Source of the DNA: an uncultured Dysgonomonas sp.
Lineage (GTDB): Bacteria; Bacteroidota; Bacteroidia; Bacteroidales; Dysgonomonadaceae
Assembly: GCA_945273835.1 (NCBI GenBank)
Contig: CALYPL010000007.1
Location: 1-64,000, forward strand
Reading direction: 5' to 3'
DNA length: 64,000 nucleotides
Shown: piece after piece, positions 16,526 through 25,973 of the stretch
Layout of the letters: each line of letters begins with the position of its first letter
Numbering within the stretch: position 1 is the stretch's first letter
Notes under the pieces: model-generated
Databases searched by the model: none
The model's input: only the letters and a program-made list of their open reading frames with translations
Told to the model about the DNA's origin: nothing
Program-made: the position numbers and the translations under genes

Positions 16526-19000
16526 ATGAAAATCAGAGTGCTATTAGTTCTAACATTGATTTTTCCCTTTTCTTTAAAAGGACAGATTCAGGAGAATTTA
16601 ACTGAAAATGATAATAGGGCAAAGAATACAATTTTTTACAACAGAGGAGATATGTATGTTGCGCCCAATAAATCTGACGCCAATACATCTACCATTTTTG
16701 TTCAAGGATCAATTAAAGTTGTCGTTGGTAGTAATATCCGCCAAATGGGTGTTACTTCGCTAATCGGCGATTTTATAAGTAGTGATACCGACAATGCAAA
16801 TTCAAGCAACAGAAATATCTTTTTAAACACTCCTTCTCAGCCAAGTACAGGTACAATAAGATTTATGAATGCCCATAATATGGAAAATCCATTATCTGTT
16901 GCCTATGGTCAAGCTACGAATACCGGCAACGGTAAGAAATCAGTTTTCGGGAATATTTCAGAATTGACAGAGCTCAAAGACATCAGACTAAATACGAAAC
17001 AAGAGATCAGACTTGAGGGTGGTGCAAACAAAAAACATGATTACATAGACTTCCCAAATGTGGAGCTAGCAGACAATACCTATGTAGCTTTAAAAGCCGA
17101 TGCTGCGGCAACAATAAAAAAACTAATAACAAATTATGGATCCGTATTCTCTGTTGAGGGGCGTTACCAACGTAGTGGTGGTGTCCCAGGAATCAATGGC
17201 GAAGGAATACTATATGGACATCTCATATTAAGAGAAAAATCAGAGAGAAAATTCAAAGCAGTTACAGACCCCAATGCCATTTTTTCAAACGGGACCCTTC
17301 AAAGTAATTACTCATATCATATGTTAGATGTATCATTATATGATTATTCAGATTTTGGAACAAACAAGAACCGTCCTACGTCTGATAAATTTACGGATGC
17401 AGCAGTACATTTAAGTGGAATAACCTCACCTTTCAAAAAGCTAAGCAATAGTTATTTTATGTTCCATACAATCTTTAATCCGACAAAAATATGGGACAAA
17501 TTTGAGCCAAATATCAATCCTAAAGAATTTATAAATGCAGGAGAAGGATATACGGTTGCCATGGAACTATCTGACAATGACCATTCTGATATTGAATCAA
17601 ACTGGCATGTCAATCGTGAAGAACGTGCAGCAGGAGGATTTCAATTTTCGACATTATTCTTAGCCCAGAAATCAAATTTCTTAATCGGCAGTAAAAGGAA
17701 AATAAAAGATCCGATTAGTCAAAATGAGTTAACAAATACTGATTTTCAAAATTATTGGGAAAATGAAGAGTTTTTAAATACATCTTTGAGTTCCTCAAAC
17801 GACATTGTAAAGGTTGAATTAAAAGAAACAAGAGATTTACCAAATCAAAGATCTAAATTCTTTTTAGCAAATCCTTTTTTAGCACCATTCGAATTAACAG
17901 CATTAATGCATGGTATAGAAGCCAATAGCGAGGATGCTCGTAAATTGGGTGTAACTGCCGGCAATGATCCTGCATCATATAATCTTAACTCTGCATTCTG
18001 GGTTTTAAACCAATCTGCGTTAGAATACAAGCCTAATATAATGGCTAATTTTTACCGCTTAAATTATCTAAGCTATAAGAGGGCAGGCGCAACCGGATAT
18101 TTAGGAGTAGATGAGGTTAGCAGTCGTTATTTTATTGCACCTCAACAAATATTTGCGGTTGAGGTCGGCAACCTTCCAAATAAAGTGGAATTCAATTTTC
18201 ACCCCGATTACGTTTCACATAACCACTTAATAGCCACTAAAAGCGGTATAGAACAAACAATAAAAGATGAGTTTCTTATTCAAGTTATTGATGAAGATGA
18301 CAATACAGAAGACCGACTTGCAGTAGTTTTTCGAGATGATGCAACATCTGCTTATGGAGAAAGAGGCGACAAATATGACGATAGAAAAGACGACTTGAAA
18401 TATCGCTTAAATACAAAAGTCGGAATAATGGAAGAACAACGTAGGGCCGCCATATACACTAAAACAATTGACGGTAAAGAAATGCGTACAAATGCTGTGC
18501 CTACTAATACCAAATCTTTGCCTCTTTATGTAACACCTACAGTTACCCCAAAAAGGTTGGTATTAAAACCTTACCGATTGGAAACACTCCAATCAGTTGA
18601 AGGAGTATGGCTAGAGGATAAACAACAGAAAAACATTATTCAATTGCATCCCGATACAGAATACGCATTTGAATCAACAATCGAGAATGATAGATATGCC
18701 CAAGAAAATAGATTTGTTCTGCATTTTTCAAAATTAGACATAAATGATAATATTGCTGATACACAGTCTCCAATATTTTGCTACTATCAAAACTCTATTT
18801 TATTTATTAGAGGGTTAAGCTCTATTGACATTAATAGTAAGGTTGAAATATTCGACCTGCAAGGAAGATTGATAACGCAAACAAAAATAGATAATGCACC
18901 TGATATGTCGTATGCTAAACATCTGGATATCGGAACTTATATAGTTAGAATCACAGGTAACAGAAATTACACGACTAAGATCATGAGTTTATCAAAATAA
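16526..19000 (+). CDS. Large secreted protein with T9SS type A C-terminal sorting domain
   Basis: The 824-residue protein has a signal peptide (MKIRVLLVLTLIFPFSLKGQ) and ends in a classic type A sorting domain: VEIFDLQGRLITQTKI, then LDIGTYIVRITG and a short basic tail. Such proteins cross the outer membrane through the type IX system, and the tail is removed by PorU, usually with attachment to A-type LPS. The body is beta-rich with no enzyme motif I recognise. The next gene, 31 bases downstream, encodes a small protein with an exosortase-type tail, suggesting co-transcription. Function is unknown. Confidence 0.8.
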   Translation: MKIRVLLVLTLIFPFSLKGQIQENLTENDNRAKNTIFYNRGDMYVAPNKSDANTSTIFVQGSIKVVVGSNIRQMGVTSLIGDFISSDTDNANSSNRNIFLNTPSQPSTGTIRFMNAHNMENPLSVAYGQATNTGNGKKSVFGNISELTELKDIRLNTKQEIRLEGGANKKHDYIDFPNVELADNTYVALKADAAATIKKLITNYGSVFSVEGRYQRSGGVPGINGEGILYGHLILREKSERKFKAVTDPNAIFSNGTLQSNYSYHMLDVSLYDYSDFGTNKNRPTSDKFTDAAVHLSGITSPFKKLSNSYFMFHTIFNPTKIWDKFEPNINPKEFINAGEGYTVAMELSDNDHSDIESNWHVNREERAAGGFQFSTLFLAQKSNFLIGSKRKIKDPISQNELTNTDFQNYWENEEFLNTSLSSSNDIVKVELKETRDLPNQRSKFFLANPFLAPFELTALMHGIEANSEDARKLGVTAGNDPASYNLNSAFWVLNQSALEYKPNIMANFYRLNYLSYKRAGATGYLGVDEVSSRYFIAPQQIFAVEVGNLPNKVEFNFHPDYVSHNHLIATKSGIEQTIKDEFLIQVIDEDDNTEDRLAVVFRDDATSAYGERGDKYDDRKDDLKYRLNTKVGIMEEQRRAAIYTKTIDGKEMRTNAVPTNTKSLPLYVTPTVTPKRLVLKPYRLETLQSVEGVWLEDKQQKNIIQLHPDTEYAFESTIENDRYAQENRFVLHFSKLDINDNIADTQSPIFCYYQNSILFIRGLSSIDINSKVEIFDLQGRLITQTKIDNAPDMSYAKHLDIGTYIVRITGNRNYTTKIMSLSK

Positions 19001-19031
19001 CAAACAAGCTAACGCAATTGAAAAAAGAATT

Positions 19032-19418
19032 ATGAAATTGAAATTTAAAATATTAGTTCTGACTATTTCAATTCTAAGTATATTATTAGGTGGTAATATT
19101 AAAGTATATGCTTATAATGATTACTCTGATGCCACTTTAGCTCCTACCAACGGAGAAAAGCCTTCAGAATCTTTCCTTCAAAGAAGCAAGAAATCACTGG
19201 CATTGGACATGCAAGGTGTATCTTCCAGCTCAATAACAACTTTTTCATCTAATCCATTTTCCGACCCGGACGATCTCTTCGAAGATATTGGAGAAATAAA
19301 CGAAGGGAATATGGGTTCGAGTCCAATCGGAGATGCTACATTACCAATAATACTGTCTTTAATATTGTTATTTTTAGTTTATAGAGGTGTAACTATAAAC
19401 ATCCGGAAGAACTTATAG
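19032..19418 (+). CDS. Small exported protein with exosortase-type C-terminal signal (PIGDA-helix-basic tail)
   Basis: The 128-residue protein has a signal peptide (cleavage probably after KVYA, residue 27), a low-complexity acidic/serine-rich mature part, and a three-part tail: PIGDA (residues 98-102), a hydrophobic helix (about 103-120) and a basic end INIRKNL. This order matches PEP-CTERM-like sorting signals cut by exosortases, although the motif differs from PEP. The alternative is a simple C-terminal membrane anchor. It follows a T9SS cargo gene and is closed by a strong terminator, so the two form one unit. The exosortase-like gene at 5851 is a possible processing enzyme. Confidence 0.65.
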   Translation: MKLKFKILVLTISILSILLGGNIKVYAYNDYSDATLAPTNGEKPSESFLQRSKKSLALDMQGVSSSSITTFSSNPFSDPDDLFEDIGEINEGNMGSSPIGDATLPIILSLILLFLVYRGVTINIRKNL

Positions 19419-19441
19419 TTTGACATACATAATATATAAAT

Positions 19442-19468
19442 AAACAGCCGGATTATTTCCGGCTGTTT
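19442..19468 (+). terminator. Strong terminator after the PIGDA protein gene
   Basis: Perfect 11-bp stem AAACAGCCGGA/TCCGGCTGTTT with a 5-base loop TTATT, followed by an AT-rich run. It lies 24 bases after the stop codon. Confidence 0.85.
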
Positions 19469-19500
19469 ATTTATATAAAATTCAATCTGATTATGGTCTA

Positions 19501-19528
19501 TTGATTCTGGAAAAATGAATTACTTTTG
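19501..19528 (+). promoter_or_regulatory. Promoter of lolD-dprA
   Basis: The -7 box TACTTTTG (19521-19528) matches TAnnTTTG, and a TTG at 19501-19503 lies 17 bases upstream, close to the usual 19-base spacing. It is 40 bases before the lolD ATG. Confidence 0.5.
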
Positions 19529-19567
19529 TATCATAGCGTATAATTGAATAAATTCTCATAATTTATA

Positions 19568-20257
19568 ATGATCGAGGTCAAAAATATCACGAAAAAATTT
19601 GGCACATTGCAAGTGCTGAAAGGTATTGATTTAAACGTAAAAAAAGGCGAAATTGTTTCAATTGTCGGAACAAGTGGTGCTGGCAAAACTACACTTTTAC
19701 AAATTATAGGAACATTGGATAAAGCGGACACCGGCTCTGTAATTATAAATAACCAAAATGTAAATTTACTGAATGACACTAAATTATCTGATTTTAGAAA
19801 TCAAAATATAGGATTCGTGTTTCAGTTTCATCAATTATTACCGGAATTTACTGCTCTCGAGAATGTGATGATACCTGCTCTTATACGCCATACTAAAGAG
19901 CATGAAGCAAGAGTCAGAGCTAAAGAATTACTTGACATGTTAAATTTAAATGCACGCCTTGATCATAAACCAAACGAAATGTCAGGAGGTGAGAAACAGC
20001 GCGTTGCTGTGGCAAGGGCTCTGATGAATAATCCCTCGGTAATATTAGCAGACGAACCTTCGGGTAGCCTTGACACAGAAAATAAAGAAGAATTACATCA
20101 ATTATTCTTTAAATTAAGAAATGCACTTGGACAAACATTTATTATTGTGACCCATGATGAACATTTAGCATCAATTACTGACAGGATAATCCACATGAAA
20201 GATGGAGCTATTATAGAACAAGATTCTTTCATTGATAATTTATCTTATGCAGAATGA
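19568..20257 (+). CDS. lolD: Lipoprotein-releasing ABC transporter ATPase LolD-like
   Basis: The 229-residue ATPase has Walker [11 protein letters not shown]-loop [18 protein letters not shown], signature [15 protein letters not shown], Walker [13 protein letters not shown] and H-loop VTHDE. The [19 protein letters not shown] stretch is characteristic of the LolD/MacB subgroup that releases lipoproteins from the inner membrane. No LolC/E permease is adjacent, so its partner must be encoded elsewhere; that makes LolD the likely but not the only reading. Its end overlaps the dprA start. Confidence 0.85.
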   Translation: MIEVKNITKKFGTLQVLKGIDLNVKKGEIVSIVGTSGAGKTTLLQIIGTLDKADTGSVIINNQNVNLLNDTKLSDFRNQNIGFVFQFHQLLPEFTALENVMIPALIRHTKEHEARVRAKELLDMLNLNARLDHKPNEMSGGEKQRVAVARALMNNPSVILADEPSGSLDTENKEELHQLFFKLRNALGQTFIIVTHDEHLASITDRIIHMKDGAIIEQDSFIDNLSYAE

Positions 20258-21365
20258 TAATTTAATATTTCAGATAGCATTAACCAAAATCAATGGTATC
20301 GGCGATATGTTGGCAAAATCGCTATTAAATGTCGTAGGAAGTGAAGAAGAAATTTTCAAATCATCCAAAAAGGCTTTATTAAAAATCCCTTATATCACAT
20401 CAAGGCTTGTAGATGAAATCATGTGTCCAAATGTAATGAGAGAAGCTGAAAATGAGCTTAATTTCATCTTTAAGAATAATATAAAAACTTATTTCATCTC
20501 TGACACAGATTATCCATCAAGATTAAAAGAATGCCCTGACTCTCCTGTATTATTTTATTTTAAAGGTAATGCAAATTTAAATGCCAAACATATAATCAGC
20601 ATTGTGGGGACACGTCATTCTAGTAATTACGGAAACGGTTTTTGCAGTGAGTTTATACAAGAACTTAGTCTGAAAATTCCCGATATATTAATTGTCAGTG
20701 GATTGGCTTATGGCATTGATATAAATGCTCATAAAGCCGCTCTTGATAATAACATTTCAACACTTGGAGTTCTTGCTCATGGTTTAGATAGGATTTATCC
20801 CTACACGCATCGGCAGGTTGCAGCTGATATGATAGCAAATGGCGGATTAGTTACCGAATTTCCGAGTAAAACAGAGCCGGATAAATATAATTTTGTAAGA
20901 CGCAACAGAATCATTGCCGGATTATCTGACTCCACAATTGTTGTAGAATCAGCTGACAAAGGTGGTTCATTGATAACTGCAGAGATTGCAAGCTCATATT
21001 GTCGGGACATATTTGCTGTACCCGGAAAATTGTCCGATAAAAATTCGGTAGGTTGCAATAAACTTATTGCTACTCACAAAGCAGATATATTCCATTCAAC
21101 ATCTTATTTTCTCGAACAGATGGGATGGGAAGAAACAGATTCAATAGATAATTCTAAATTGCCAATACAACAAAATCTTTTCGTCGACCTAACTCTCGAA
21201 GAAAAAAATGTTTTACACGTAATTGAAAGTGAAGAAAATGTACATATAGACAGTATAGTCTTAAAAACAGAAATACCTGTTTATCAAATTTTATCTATCT
21301 TGCTAAATCTTGAAATAAAAGGTTTAATAAAAAATTTACCCGGAAATTTTTACAAACTCATCTAA
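20247..21365 (+). CDS. dprA: DNA-processing protein DprA
   Basis: DprA loads RecA on incoming single-stranded DNA during transformation. The 372-residue protein has an N-terminal helix-hairpin-helix part ([18 protein letters not shown]), the Rossmann core with [39 protein letters not shown] and [13 protein letters not shown], and a C-terminal winged-helix segment. The track start at 20232 is a TTG; ATG 20247 overlaps the lolD stop and looks coupled. Many non-competent bacteria also keep dprA. Confidence 0.93.
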   Translation: MQNDNLIFQIALTKINGIGDMLAKSLLNVVGSEEEIFKSSKKALLKIPYITSRLVDEIMCPNVMREAENELNFIFKNNIKTYFISDTDYPSRLKECPDSPVLFYFKGNANLNAKHIISIVGTRHSSNYGNGFCSEFIQELSLKIPDILIVSGLAYGIDINAHKAALDNNISTLGVLAHGLDRIYPYTHRQVAADMIANGGLVTEFPSKTEPDKYNFVRRNRIIAGLSDSTIVVESADKGGSLITAEIASSYCRDIFAVPGKLSDKNSVGCNKLIATHKADIFHSTSYFLEQMGWEETDSIDNSKLPIQQNLFVDLTLEEKNVLHVIESEENVHIDSIVLKTEIPVYQILSILLNLEIKGLIKNLPGNFYKLI

Positions 21366-21381
21366 CATATGTTTGTCTAAA

Positions 21382-21795
21382 TTAATGTAATCCTAAGATC
21401 ATATTGGCTAATATGATGGTTAGAACGATTAGTGTTATGCAAACATACATATAATCTTTTTCTATAAGAAAAGCGATTACCGATATTGCCACACGCAATA
21501 TCGGAGTAGCTATAAGCACACATACACCTAACTGTATAATAGCCGCCCCATCAAGCTGAATAATCTGAGGTAAAATAGTAGAAAGTTCTCTAAGATATCC
21601 AGCAACACCTGGAAAAGGCTGATCGTCCGATATAGGTCTGTAATCGGGCATTTGAGTCCCGTGTTGCAAAAGATAAAATATTCCACCAATCAATGTAATA
21701 CCACAAGACAGCATGACACCGTAGCGCAAAAGTTTGCCGATAAATAACTCCATATCCCTTTCGGCCCAAAATTCTTTTGTAAAAATGCTCTTCAT
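21382..21795 (-). CDS. DUF1634 family small membrane protein
   Basis: The 137-residue protein has three predicted membrane helices (about residues 23-45, 75-105 and 112-135), with the motif RYGVMLSCGITLIGG typical of DUF1634. These proteins are usually encoded next to TauE/SafE permeases, as here with a 2-base gap, and are presumed accessory subunits. The precise role is unknown. It converges with dprA with only 16 bases between the stops and no visible terminator. Confidence 0.8.
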   Translation of the reverse strand: MKSIFTKEFWAERDMELFIGKLLRYGVMLSCGITLIGGIFYLLQHGTQMPDYRPISDDQPFPGVAGYLRELSTILPQIIQLDGAAIIQLGVCVLIATPILRVAISVIAFLIEKDYMYVCITLIVLTIILANMILGLH

Positions 21796-21797
21796 TA

Positions 21798-22646
21798 CTA
21801 CAATTTACCAGTTATACCGTTATACATCATTGAAAGGGCTAGGAAAAATATGACTATACTAAATAACAGCCTAAGTTTTTTCACATTAGCTTTAGGCAAT
21901 ATTTTAGAACCAACAAAAGCGCCGAATAATACGCCCACGACAATCGGCAAAGCTAGTCCAGGATCAATATATCCACGTTGCAAATATATTACGGCACTTG
22001 CGGCAGCGGTAACACCGACCATAAAATTGCTGGTAGTAGTTGAAACTTTGAACGGAATCTTCATTGCTGTATCCATTGCCAATACTTTTAATGCCCCAGA
22101 ACCAATACCCAATAAACCGGATAATATTCCCGCTAAAGTCATCAGCGAATATCCCCCGACAACATTATGAACATTATATTTTGTGATACTTCCGTCACTG
22201 TTTGGGAAAGATCCGTTCAGTTTAAGTTTATCACCTAGTTTATCGCCTGGAGCTTCATAATCCGTATCCAAATCCTTTTTGCATATTGAACGAACTGCAG
22301 AAAAAATAAGAACGCAACCAAATATTATGGCTATATACATCTTGTCAAGATACATGGCAATTATCGCACCTAACACAGCACCAGTTGTTGTAGCTATTTC
22401 AAGAAACATCCCGATCCGCACATTCGTGATGCCTTCTTTAATATACGCAGCTGCTGCTCCGGACGAGCTCGCAATAGAGGTAACTAAAGCTGCTCCAATC
22501 GCATAGCGCATGTCCACACCAAAACCAAGTGTCAGTAAAGGGATAACTATCACACCTCCCCCCAATCCGGTAAGTGATCCGATAAAGCCGGCTAAACAAG
22601 CGCCCAAAAACAATATTAAAGAGAACAGTTCTAAATTAAGATTCAT
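21798..22646 (-). CDS. TauE/SafE (TSUP) family permease
   Basis: The 282-residue protein has eight or so membrane helices in two halves, each carrying the family glycine motif: GFIGSLTGLGGGVIVIPLL and GILSGLLGIGSGALKVLAM. TSUP permeases export or import sulfite, sulfoacetate or other organosulfur anions; the substrate here is not evident. It forms a two-gene operon with the DUF1634 protein. A -7 box lies 20 bases upstream of the start. Confidence 0.88.
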   Translation of the reverse strand: MNLNLELFSLILFLGACLAGFIGSLTGLGGGVIVIPLLTLGFGVDMRYAIGAALVTSIASSSGAAAAYIKEGITNVRIGMFLEIATTTGAVLGAIIAMYLDKMYIAIIFGCVLIFSAVRSICKKDLDTDYEAPGDKLGDKLKLNGSFPNSDGSITKYNVHNVVGGYSLMTLAGILSGLLGIGSGALKVLAMDTAMKIPFKVSTTTSNFMVGVTAAASAVIYLQRGYIDPGLALPIVVGVLFGAFVGSKILPKANVKKLRLLFSIVIFFLALSMMYNGITGKL

Positions 22647-22665
22647 TATTTTAATTTTTACTAGG

Positions 22666-22673
22666 CAAAGGTA
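22666..22673 (-). promoter_or_regulatory. -7 promoter box for the TSUP/DUF1634 operon
   Basis: The minus strand reads TACCTTTG, a match to TAnnTTTG, 20 bases upstream of the TSUP start. No -33 match at the expected spacing. Confidence 0.5.
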
Positions 22674-22766
22674 AATTTTATTGCATTAATAATAATCTAC
22701 TTGTTCTAAAAGTTTTGTTAATATCAAAAGAATAATATAGCCATAGCATTTACTATTTAAAATGAT

Positions 22767-22797
22767 TTTGATGTAACTCGAAAAAAAACTATCTTTG
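22767..22797 (+). promoter_or_regulatory. Full Bacteroidetes-type promoter for the polyprenyl synthase operon
   Basis: TTTG at 22767-22770 and TATCTTTG at 22790-22797 are separated by exactly 19 bases, the spacing described for the Bacteroides primary sigma factor. The ATG at 22839 gives a leader of roughly 35 bases. This is the best promoter match in the window. Confidence 0.75.
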
Positions 22798-22838
22798 TTA
22801 ATTATGTATTCCTAGGTTACTAAAAAAGATTAAGAAAG

Positions 22839-23816
22839 ATGGGTACTGTCCATAATTTTGATTTTATTTTGGGTATTATCAATAATGAAATTAAGACAAT
22901 AAATTATCCTTATAAGCCTGCTTCACTTTTTGAACCCATATCATATACTTTATCAATAGGAGGGAAACGAATCCGTCCGGCACTTTCTTTAATGTCTTAC
23001 AACTTGTATAAAGAAGATGTAATGACAGTTATTCCCGTAGCACTTGGAGTTGAACTGTTTCATAACTTTACCTTGTTACATGACGACTTGATGGACAGAG
23101 CTGATGTGAGACGAGGAAAGCCAACCGTACATATTAAATGGAACGATAATACCGCCGTTTTATCGGGAGATGCCATGCTTATCGAAGCTTACAAGATGAT
23201 CGGTAAAACGCAAGAAAAATATTTGCCAAGAGTTTTAAGTTCTTTTTCAGAGATGGCGACCGAAATTTGCTGTGGCCAACAGCTTGATATGGAGTTCGAG
23301 CAGCGAATGGATGTGACAATAGCTGAATATATGGAAATGATCAGGCTTAAAACCGCTGTATTGCTTGGATGTTCCTTAAAATGCGGCGCAATATTAGCCG
23401 ATGCACCCGAAAATGACATTGAAAATCTATATAATTTCGGCGTCAACATCGGTCTTGCCTTCCAGCTAAAAGATGATTTGCTTGATGTTTATGGTGACCA
23501 AAAAACTTTCGGCAAAAAAATTGGCGGGGATATATTATGTAATAAAAAGACTTTTTTACTTATTTCCGCTCTTTCAGAAGATTCCGTACACGAAGAACTT
23601 CTCAAATGGATAAACATCCGCAATTTCGAAGAAAACGATAAAATAAAAGCTGTTACCGCTATTTATAACCAATTAGATTTAAAGAAAAAATCAGAACAAC
23701 TTATTAACGATTATTACACAAAAGCTATTGAGAATCTGAACAGGATAAATGTTCCTCCTCCACGCAAGAAAACGCTTCAGGAACTATCTGAATATCTGAT
23801 TTCTCGCAATCTATAA
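22839..23816 (+). CDS. Polyprenyl diphosphate synthase (octaprenyl-type)
   Basis: The 325-residue trans-prenyltransferase has both aspartate-rich motifs, LLHDDLMDRADVRRGKPT and LKDDLLDVYGD, and GGKRIRPAL at the substrate site. It extends isoprenoid diphosphates by adding IPP, most likely to make the menaquinone side chain. Chain length cannot be fixed by eye. It leads an operon with a conserved unknown protein, TatD and a GNAT enzyme. Confidence 0.92.
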   Translation: MGTVHNFDFILGIINNEIKTINYPYKPASLFEPISYTLSIGGKRIRPALSLMSYNLYKEDVMTVIPVALGVELFHNFTLLHDDLMDRADVRRGKPTVHIKWNDNTAVLSGDAMLIEAYKMIGKTQEKYLPRVLSSFSEMATEICCGQQLDMEFEQRMDVTIAEYMEMIRLKTAVLLGCSLKCGAILADAPENDIENLYNFGVNIGLAFQLKDDLLDVYGDQKTFGKKIGGDILCNKKTFLLISALSEDSVHEELLKWINIRNFEENDKIKAVTAIYNQLDLKKKSEQLINDYYTKAIENLNRINVPPPRKKTLQELSEYLISRNL

Positions 23817-23828
23817 ACACTTACTATT

Positions 23829-24548
23829 ATGCCTTACAGACGACTACCCAATACTGACAATGCCAGAATAAGGGCTTTAAAGACAGCTATTGAACAAAAA
23901 GAAAAAGTTTTTAATAATGATTTTTTAAACTTCAATATTCAAGTTCTAAGAGGAATTTTACGTAAGTTTGAAAGTTCTCAAATCTTATATCGTGAAAGTT
24001 TAAATAAACAGGCAGCCGAAAATCGCAAATTTCAGAATAAAGTAAAAAATGCCCGCCTCTATATATCCCATTTCATTCAGGTACTTAACCTTTGTGTTAT
24101 AAGACATGAAATAAAAAAAGATACCAAATCGCTTTATAAACTTGACCCTGATAATTTTGCCGTCCCCGACTTGACCAGCAACGACGCAGTTATGTTGTGG
24201 GGTGAAAATATAATGAAAGGTGAGCAAGATCGTGTGCAACAAGGTGGTGCTCCAATATATAACCCGACTATTGCCCGTGTTAATGTGGCATTCTCAATGT
24301 TTAAAGATGGATATATTGCCCAAAAAACATTTCAAAATATTACAGCAAGACAACTGGACAATCTAAGCCAACAAAGAGAGGATATAGACAAAATAATCTG
24401 CGATTTGTGGAATCAAATCGAAGCTGCATTTGCCGATCTGCCGAACGATGAAAGACTTGAAAAGTGCAGAGAGTTTGGTGTTGTTTATTATTTGAGGCGC
24501 GAAGAAAAATTAGCGAAAAAGCATGTCACAGAAGAAGCTGATGATTGA
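23829..24548 (+). CDS. Uncharacterised helical protein between polyprenyl synthase and TatD genes
   Basis: The 239-residue protein has no signal peptide or membrane helix and is strongly helical and charged, with regions such as LYISHFIQVLNLCVIRHEI and NPTIARVNVAFSMFKDGYI. No catalytic motif is recognised. It starts 12 bases after the polyprenyl synthase stop and overlaps tatD, so it is translated in a tight operon. I cannot assign a function; its coding character is clear from length, codon pattern and spacing. Confidence 0.75.
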   Translation: MPYRRLPNTDNARIRALKTAIEQKEKVFNNDFLNFNIQVLRGILRKFESSQILYRESLNKQAAENRKFQNKVKNARLYISHFIQVLNLCVIRHEIKKDTKSLYKLDPDNFAVPDLTSNDAVMLWGENIMKGEQDRVQQGGAPIYNPTIARVNVAFSMFKDGYIAQKTFQNITARQLDNLSQQREDIDKIICDLWNQIEAAFADLPNDERLEKCREFGVVYYLRREEKLAKKHVTEEADD

Positions 24549-25311
24549 TACTCATACACATATTTTTTCGGACGAATTCAAAGAAGATATATCTTTGGTA
24601 ATAGCAAGGGCTAAAACTACCGGCATTATAAAAGTATTACTACCAAACATTGATATTGACAGCATAAATTCACTCAATTCTTTAGCGACAGATCATCCCG
24701 ATTTCTGCTTACCGATGATGGGATTGCATCCTTGTAGTGTTAACCGAGAATGGGATAAACAACTTAGTATAATAAAAAGCGAACTTCTAAAACATAATTA
24801 CGTTGCTATCGGTGAAATCGGTCTCGATTTTTATTGGGATACTGAATTCAAATCTGAACAGATTTCAGCCTTCAAAGAACAGTTGAAATGGAGCACCGAA
24901 ATGAATCTACCAGTCTCGATACATTCTCGTAACAGCATACCTGAGACAATAAAATCAATTGAAGAAATAGGAGCTGACAAATTACGAGGCGTCTTTCATA
25001 GCTTTACCGGAAGTGTTGATGAATTGAAACAAATTGTAAAACTGGATAATTTCATGGTCGGCGTTAACGGAGTAGTCACATTTAAAAATTCTTCTTTAGC
25101 AACGACATTAAACAATGTAATTGATTTAACAAGAATTGTGATCGAAACGGATGCACCCTACTTATCGCCAGTACCATACAGAGGAAAAAGAAACGAGCCT
25201 TCATATCTAACTAATATTGTCGACAAATTGGCTCAAACATATAATACCACCCCCGATATGGTAGCTGAAATTACAACTAAAAATGCAATACGGATGTTTG
25301 ATATTAGTTGA
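24541..25311 (+). CDS. TatD family metal-dependent hydrolase (DNase)
   Basis: The 256-residue TIM-barrel protein has the metal ligands in order: MIDTHTHIF (His-x-His), GEIGLDFYWD (Glu), VSIHSRNS (His), GVFHSFTG (His) and IETDAPYL (Asp). Family members act as 3'-5' exonucleases or D-aminoacyl-tRNA deacylase-like enzymes. ATG 24541 overlaps the upstream stop by 8 bases; the track start at 24523 would add six residues and a longer overlap. Confidence 0.92.
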   Translation: MIDTHTHIFSDEFKEDISLVIARAKTTGIIKVLLPNIDIDSINSLNSLATDHPDFCLPMMGLHPCSVNREWDKQLSIIKSELLKHNYVAIGEIGLDFYWDTEFKSEQISAFKEQLKWSTEMNLPVSIHSRNSIPETIKSIEEIGADKLRGVFHSFTGSVDELKQIVKLDNFMVGVNGVVTFKNSSLATTLNNVIDLTRIVIETDAPYLSPVPYRGKRNEPSYLTNIVDKLAQTYNTTPDMVAEITTKNAIRMFDIS

Positions 25312-25342
25312 ATAATTGATTATTTAAACCAATATTAATACG

Positions 25343-25837
25343 ATGATAAGAGATATTCGTCTTTCCGATGCCGAACATATAGCACAAATATATAATTATT
25401 ACATTCAAAATACAATTATTACATTTGAAACGGCGCCTATTAACAGTCAAATCATGGCTTCCAGAATCCGATCTGTTTTAAATAAGAATTATCCATTTAT
25501 TGTTTTTGAAGAAAATAATCAGATTATGGGTTATGCGTATCTTGATAAATGGCGCTCTCGTAAGGCTTACGATATAACCCTTGAAACAAGTATCTATCTC
25601 TCTCATCAAGCAAGAAAACAAGGTATCGGGACTTTACTTTATGATGCACTGATTAAGAAAGCAACCACAATAAACATCCATTCACTTATAGGTGTTATTT
25701 CTTTACCCAACGCAGCCAGTCGCCGACTGCATGAAAAGCTGGGTTTTGAACTAATCGGAAACTTCAGAGAATGTGGTTTGAAGTTCGAACAACTTATTGA
25801 TGTTGAATTTTGGCAACTGCATTTAAAAAACAAATAA
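25343..25837 (+). CDS. GNAT N-acetyltransferase, phosphinothricin acetyltransferase-like
   Basis: The 164-residue protein has a GNAT fold: the N-terminal IRDIRLSDAEHIAQIYNYYI and TFETAP are typical of the PAT/YwnH subgroup, and the acetyl-CoA loop is ARKQGIGTLLYDALI. The late motif NAASRRLHEKLGFELIG is also typical. Relatives acetylate phosphinothricin or methionine sulfone/sulfoximine; the natural substrate here is uncertain. It is the last gene before a terminator. Confidence 0.85.
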   Translation: MIRDIRLSDAEHIAQIYNYYIQNTIITFETAPINSQIMASRIRSVLNKNYPFIVFEENNQIMGYAYLDKWRSRKAYDITLETSIYLSHQARKQGIGTLLYDALIKKATTINIHSLIGVISLPNAASRRLHEKLGFELIGNFRECGLKFEQLIDVEFWQLHLKNK

Positions 25838-25871
25838 CGATAAATATTATTCTTAATCTTGTACTTTATTC

Positions 25872-25899
25872 ATACATGCCTTCAACATGTATTTTTTTT
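25872..25899 (+). terminator. Terminator after the polyprenyl synthase operon
   Basis: Stem ATACATG/CATGTAT with a 7-base loop is followed by a run of T residues, 34 bases after the GNAT stop. Confidence 0.75.
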
Positions 25900-25932
25900 A
25901 TGCAATTGCCAGAAAGATTGCAAAGATTTGAC

Positions 25933-25940
25933 TACTTTCG
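25933..25940 (+). promoter_or_regulatory. Possible -7 promoter box for dut
   Basis: TACTTTCG differs by one base from TAnnTTTG, lies 33 bases before the dut ATG, and directly follows a terminator, where a new promoter is expected. Confidence 0.4.
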
Positions 25941-25973
25941 CAATATAAAGTAATTTAGTGGACAATTCGTAGA

